This document shows positions 44,245-46,326 of a DNA stretch of 46,326 bases, in pieces. The notes under the pieces are model-generated. The model made no database searches. It saw only the letters and a program-made list of their open reading frames with translations, and had not been told where the DNA came from. Source of the stretch: Thermomicrobiales bacterium (GTDB taxonomy: Bacteria > Chloroflexota > Chloroflexia > Thermomicrobiales > UBA6265). The stretch covers positions 1 through 46,326 of the forward strand of contig JAMLHN010000032.1 in NCBI GenBank assembly GCA_023957115.1, given 5' to 3'. The first letter of the stretch is position 1. Each line of letters starts with the position of its first letter. The position numbers and the translations under genes are program-made.

Positions 44245-44808
44245 ATGTCTGCATCCGCGATTCCTCCCGAACGGATTTCTGAGCTCTCTGTCGCAGCGGC
44301 CGATCTGATTCACCACGGATTGCTCGTCTCGATTGGCGACGAATTCCGGTTACAGCAGGCCGCATCCAGTCGAACGGCATTCGAGCCCGAGCAGACGCTC
44401 GAAGCTCGACTCGAACAGGATCCTCCGCTCGCCGCAGTCGAGACTATTCGGTCGATTGCGACTGAATACCCGGAGGCATTCAATGCGGCGGTGACCACCT
44501 TTCTCGAGTCTCAGCCACAACTGGACGACCTGCGCAAGGTGAACGCTCGATTCTCAGCAACCCCCGCCGATGATCAAAGCAGCGTCGCGATCTCGCTCTG
44601 CAATCAGATCGAGGAGACACTCAAGAGGGGACGTTTTGAGCCTGAGACCGACGCGTTTCCTCCTGTTTCCGGCGGCGATGACGCCGTGGGTTGCGGAATG
44701 ATCGCATTGGGGTCGATGGGCGGTGGCGCCGCGTGCGTGATCGGGTGCGTGCCATGTTGTCCGGTGGCGGCTGCGGGCGGTCTTATCTTCCTGGGACTTT
44801 GTAGCTAG
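44245..44808 (+). CDS. Hypothetical protein with six-cysteine hydrophobic C-terminus
   Basis: A 187-residue protein not recognised. Residues 1-140 are acidic and helical, with no membrane segment. A GG (143-144) is followed by a 43-residue Gly/Ala/Val-rich tail with six cysteines (C150, C164, C168, C171, C172, C186), including IGCVPCCPVAAAGG. This layout, a long charged leader and a compact cysteine-rich hydrophobic core after GG, resembles peptide-precursor proteins such as halocin-C8-like or RiPP-type, but also some membrane-inserting tails. ATG 44245 has AAGGGA at good spacing. No maturation or export gene is adjacent, so function is open. Confidence 0.7.
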   Translation: MSASAIPPERISELSVAAADLIHHGLLVSIGDEFRLQQAASSRTAFEPEQTLEARLEQDPPLAAVETIRSIATEYPEAFNAAVTTFLESQPQLDDLRKVNARFSATPADDQSSVAISLCNQIEETLKRGRFEPETDAFPPVSGGDDAVGCGMIALGSMGGGAACVIGCVPCCPVAAAGGLIFLGLCS

Positions 44809-44840
44809 GCGGCTTCGGATCTGCGACGAGAAGAGGTGTA

Positions 44841-44883
44841 GGAGTCCGGTGTCCAGAGCAGCGGTTCTCGGACACTGGACTCC
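44841..44883. terminator. Hairpin between convergent genes
   Basis: GGAGTCCGGTGTCC (44841-44854) pairs with GGACACTGGACTCC (44870-44883) with a single G-T pair. It lies between the cysteine-tail gene and the convergent CMD gene. No T run follows. Confidence 0.5.
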
Positions 44884-44938
44884 AGGAGATTCATTCGCCA
44901 GATACTGACCCGGTTTGTAGGTCTGACTCCAGCGGCAG

Positions 44939-45523
44939 CTAGCGGAGCTTCTTTTGGGGTGTGGGTTCGCCCAGGGTCAGCATCAATCGGTTCGCGTTCG
45001 CAAAAAAAGCCGCGTAGTTGAGAATGTCGAGGATCTCGAGATCGGACAATCCGAGATCTCGAAGCGGTTGCAGATCCGCTTTCGAGAACGATTCCGGCGC
45101 GACGGTCAGCTTGGCGGCCGCATCGACGACCGCACGTTCGATCGCCGGAAGATCGGCCTCCAACCCTTCATCCAGAAATCGCTGGGCGAGGGGACGATCC
45201 TTCAGGTAATTGGCGACGTGCCGCGCGTGCACCGATGCGCAGAAGACGCACCCGTTGATGTGCGACGTGGTGGTCGCACCGAGCTCGCGATACCCCGCCT
45301 GGGTGACATTCTCCTCGTCGGCGTAGACGTGTCGATGCACAAAAGCGCGCGCCCGCAGCGAATCGAAATCGTTGGCGAGCACGAGGAGGTAGTCGGATGC
45401 GTTCTTGCCGGCAACGAACGCTTCGATCTCGGCTTTACGGCGGTCCGAAAGATCTCCGTCGACGGCGCGCGGAACCCACGGCACCCAGTCGAGGAAATCG
45501 AGTGTGAATTGAGGTTCGGGCAT
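44939..45523 (-). CDS. Alkylhydroperoxidase-like (AhpD/CMD) protein
   Basis: A 194-residue carboxymuconolactone-decarboxylase-fold protein. The thiol motif is TSHINGCVFCASVHARHVAN, the CxxC-SxxH pattern of AhpD peroxidases, so a peroxide-reducing role is plausible. The remaining helices match the longer Avi_7169-type group. It begins two bases after the neighbouring CMD gene, whose GGGAG end provides its ribosome site, so both are cotranslated and probably form a pair. Confidence 0.88.
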   Translation of the reverse strand: MPEPQFTLDFLDWVPWVPRAVDGDLSDRRKAEIEAFVAGKNASDYLLVLANDFDSLRARAFVHRHVYADEENVTQAGYRELGATTTSHINGCVFCASVHARHVANYLKDRPLAQRFLDEGLEADLPAIERAVVDAAAKLTVAPESFSKADLQPLRDLGLSDLEILDILNYAAFFANANRLMLTLGEPTPQKKLR

Positions 45524-45525
45524 CG

Positions 45526-46020
45526 TTATTCTCCCATCGCTCGCAGGGCGGCAATCAGACGCAATTGGTATGAGACATAGGCAACGACCTGCGAGGCGAT
45601 CACGATTCCAGCCGGCGACAGACCAGCGGTCAGCAACGCGTCGATATCATCCTTGGAGCTGTCGACCGGCCGGCTGGTGATCAGATCGACGTGGCGCATC
45701 ATCGGAGCTCGCCGATCCTGGCCGTGCCACGGGGTTCCGACATCACGTGCCCAGGCGATTTCCTCAGCCGAAACCCCAGACTCCTTCGCGGCTGCCGCGT
45801 ACCAATCGGAGACCGCCGTGCTTCCGGTGTGGGATGCCGTTCGGATTGCGATCAGAAATCGATCGCCGATGGAAACCTCTGCCGCGGAATCCGCTGCTGG
45901 TGAGAAGATCGAATCGTAGTAGTCCTGCATCTGGGTAGCGAGAAGCGGCTTTTCGGATCGCAACTCGGCAATCCTATCTGTCCGTCTTCCGGCAAGTATC
46001 GAATCGATCACATCGGTCAT
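45526..46020 (-). CDS. CMD-domain protein without CxxC
   Basis: A 164-residue CMD-like protein that appears to be the partner of the next gene. It lacks the CxxC motif (it contains no cysteine), so it is not itself a peroxidase; the layout resembles the Avi_7170-type partner of Avi_7169-type AhpD proteins. AAAGGA stands upstream of ATG 46020. Substrate unknown. Confidence 0.75.
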   Translation of the reverse strand: MTDVIDSILAGRRTDRIAELRSEKPLLATQMQDYYDSIFSPAADSAAEVSIGDRFLIAIRTASHTGSTAVSDWYAAAAKESGVSAEEIAWARDVGTPWHGQDRRAPMMRHVDLITSRPVDSSKDDIDALLTAGLSPAGIVIASQVVAYVSYQLRLIAALRAMGE

Positions 46021-46097
46021 GCGATGGCTTTCCTTTCGCTCGTCGTGATGGGGTTGGCCCGCGGTGTCTCCAGGCGTCGAGATTCGCGGGGATTCGG

Positions 46098-46326
46098 CTA
46101 AAGCGCGCGCCCGTTGCTCGAAAACGCGGCGAGGCCGGATTCGGTCTCGATGTCAGGCGAATCCAGTGCGGGAAGCCCATCGATGCTGCGCGTATTGTTC
46201 GCCTGAATGTAGCTTGCCTTCCAATTCTGCCCGTGTTGCCGTTCCTGTTTCTCGGCCCATTGCACAAGCTGCTCTCGGTGCGAGCTTAGCTCCATGCGTG
46301 GAACCACGAAGCCGCACGAATCGGCG
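46098..46326 (-). CDS. 3' end of an unidentified gene
   Basis: The frame is open from the end of the window to a stop at 46098, giving about 75 residues (FVVPRMELSSHREQ to AFSSNGRAL). I do not recognise the fragment. It is on the same strand 77 bases before the CMD pair, so it probably belongs to the same operon, which in related clusters often includes a flavin-dependent monooxygenase. Confidence 0.5.
   Translation of the reverse strand, partial: ADSCGFVVPRMELSSHREQLVQWAEKQERQHGQNWKASYIQANNTRSIDGLPALDSPDIETESGLAAFSSNGRAL

Overview
The window is about 46 kb of roughly 60 % GC bacterial chromosome, densely coding, with many GTG/TTG starts. Gene content and style (actinobacterial-like zinc-less ribosomal protein S4, Bacillus/actinobacterial-type GAAC-N4-GTTC SOS boxes, a MalT/LuxR-type giant regulator, GC-rich CCCTCACCCCCGG intergenic repeats) suggest a Chloroflexota bacterium, perhaps Thermomicrobia-like. 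This is inference; no rRNA is present to prove it. No phage, insertion sequence, rRNA or CRISPR array was recognised.

Layout. (1) 1-9.2 kb, information processing: the 3' part of selA runs into a minus-strand series read dnaN-recF, then tRNA-Gln, then pcrA-dgt-dnaG. (2) 9.4-10.5 kb: a plus-strand pair led by a Rad52/ERF-like annealase candidate, with a consensus promoter and an SOS box over the predicted start of transcription, closed by a perfect 32-bp palindrome. (3) 10.6-14.9 kb, minus strand: TPR protein, Trm112-like protein, ruvB (with its own SOS box), queA, an HD-domain protein and a cyclophilin lipoprotein. (4) 15.0-15.8 kb, plus strand: tRNA-Thr, tRNA-Leu, RNase P RNA, tRNA-His, tRNA-Arg.

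(5) 15.9-24.9 kb is the most interesting accessory region. It holds minus-strand stress-type genes: a DUF1269 membrane protein, a DUF2252 protein, an HTH-PPK2-P-type ATPase operon and an SLC13-like transporter with RCK_C-type domains. Each of the four transcription units has one copy of a 16-bp palindrome (core GGGCCGTTCGGCCC) upstream, with the geometry of DosR/DevR boxes (GGGACT-WW-AGTCCC). I read this as an unrecognised dormancy or energy-stress regulon. The ATPase in it lacks the usual Ca2+-binding residues.

(6) 25-32 kb: a MalT-like LuxR regulator, a VOC protein, cinA with a degenerate C-terminal domain, and an operon of uxuA-like, HIT, yqeY-like and ybeY genes. (7) 32.1-32.7 kb is a repeat-rich non-coding stretch. 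(8) 33-36.5 kb: mutM and rpsD (stop codons overlapping in one CTAG), a secreted beta-helix protein and a Tat-type DsrE-like protein without cysteine. (9) 36.6-41.6 kb: a siderophore-uptake locus with two FecCD permeases, a double ATPase gene with an apparent 5' frameshift, and a divergent siderophore-interacting flavoprotein. (10) 41.8-46.3 kb: argG-pip, a protein with a six-cysteine hydrophobic tail, two carboxymuconolactone-decarboxylase-like proteins and the 3' end of an unidentified gene.
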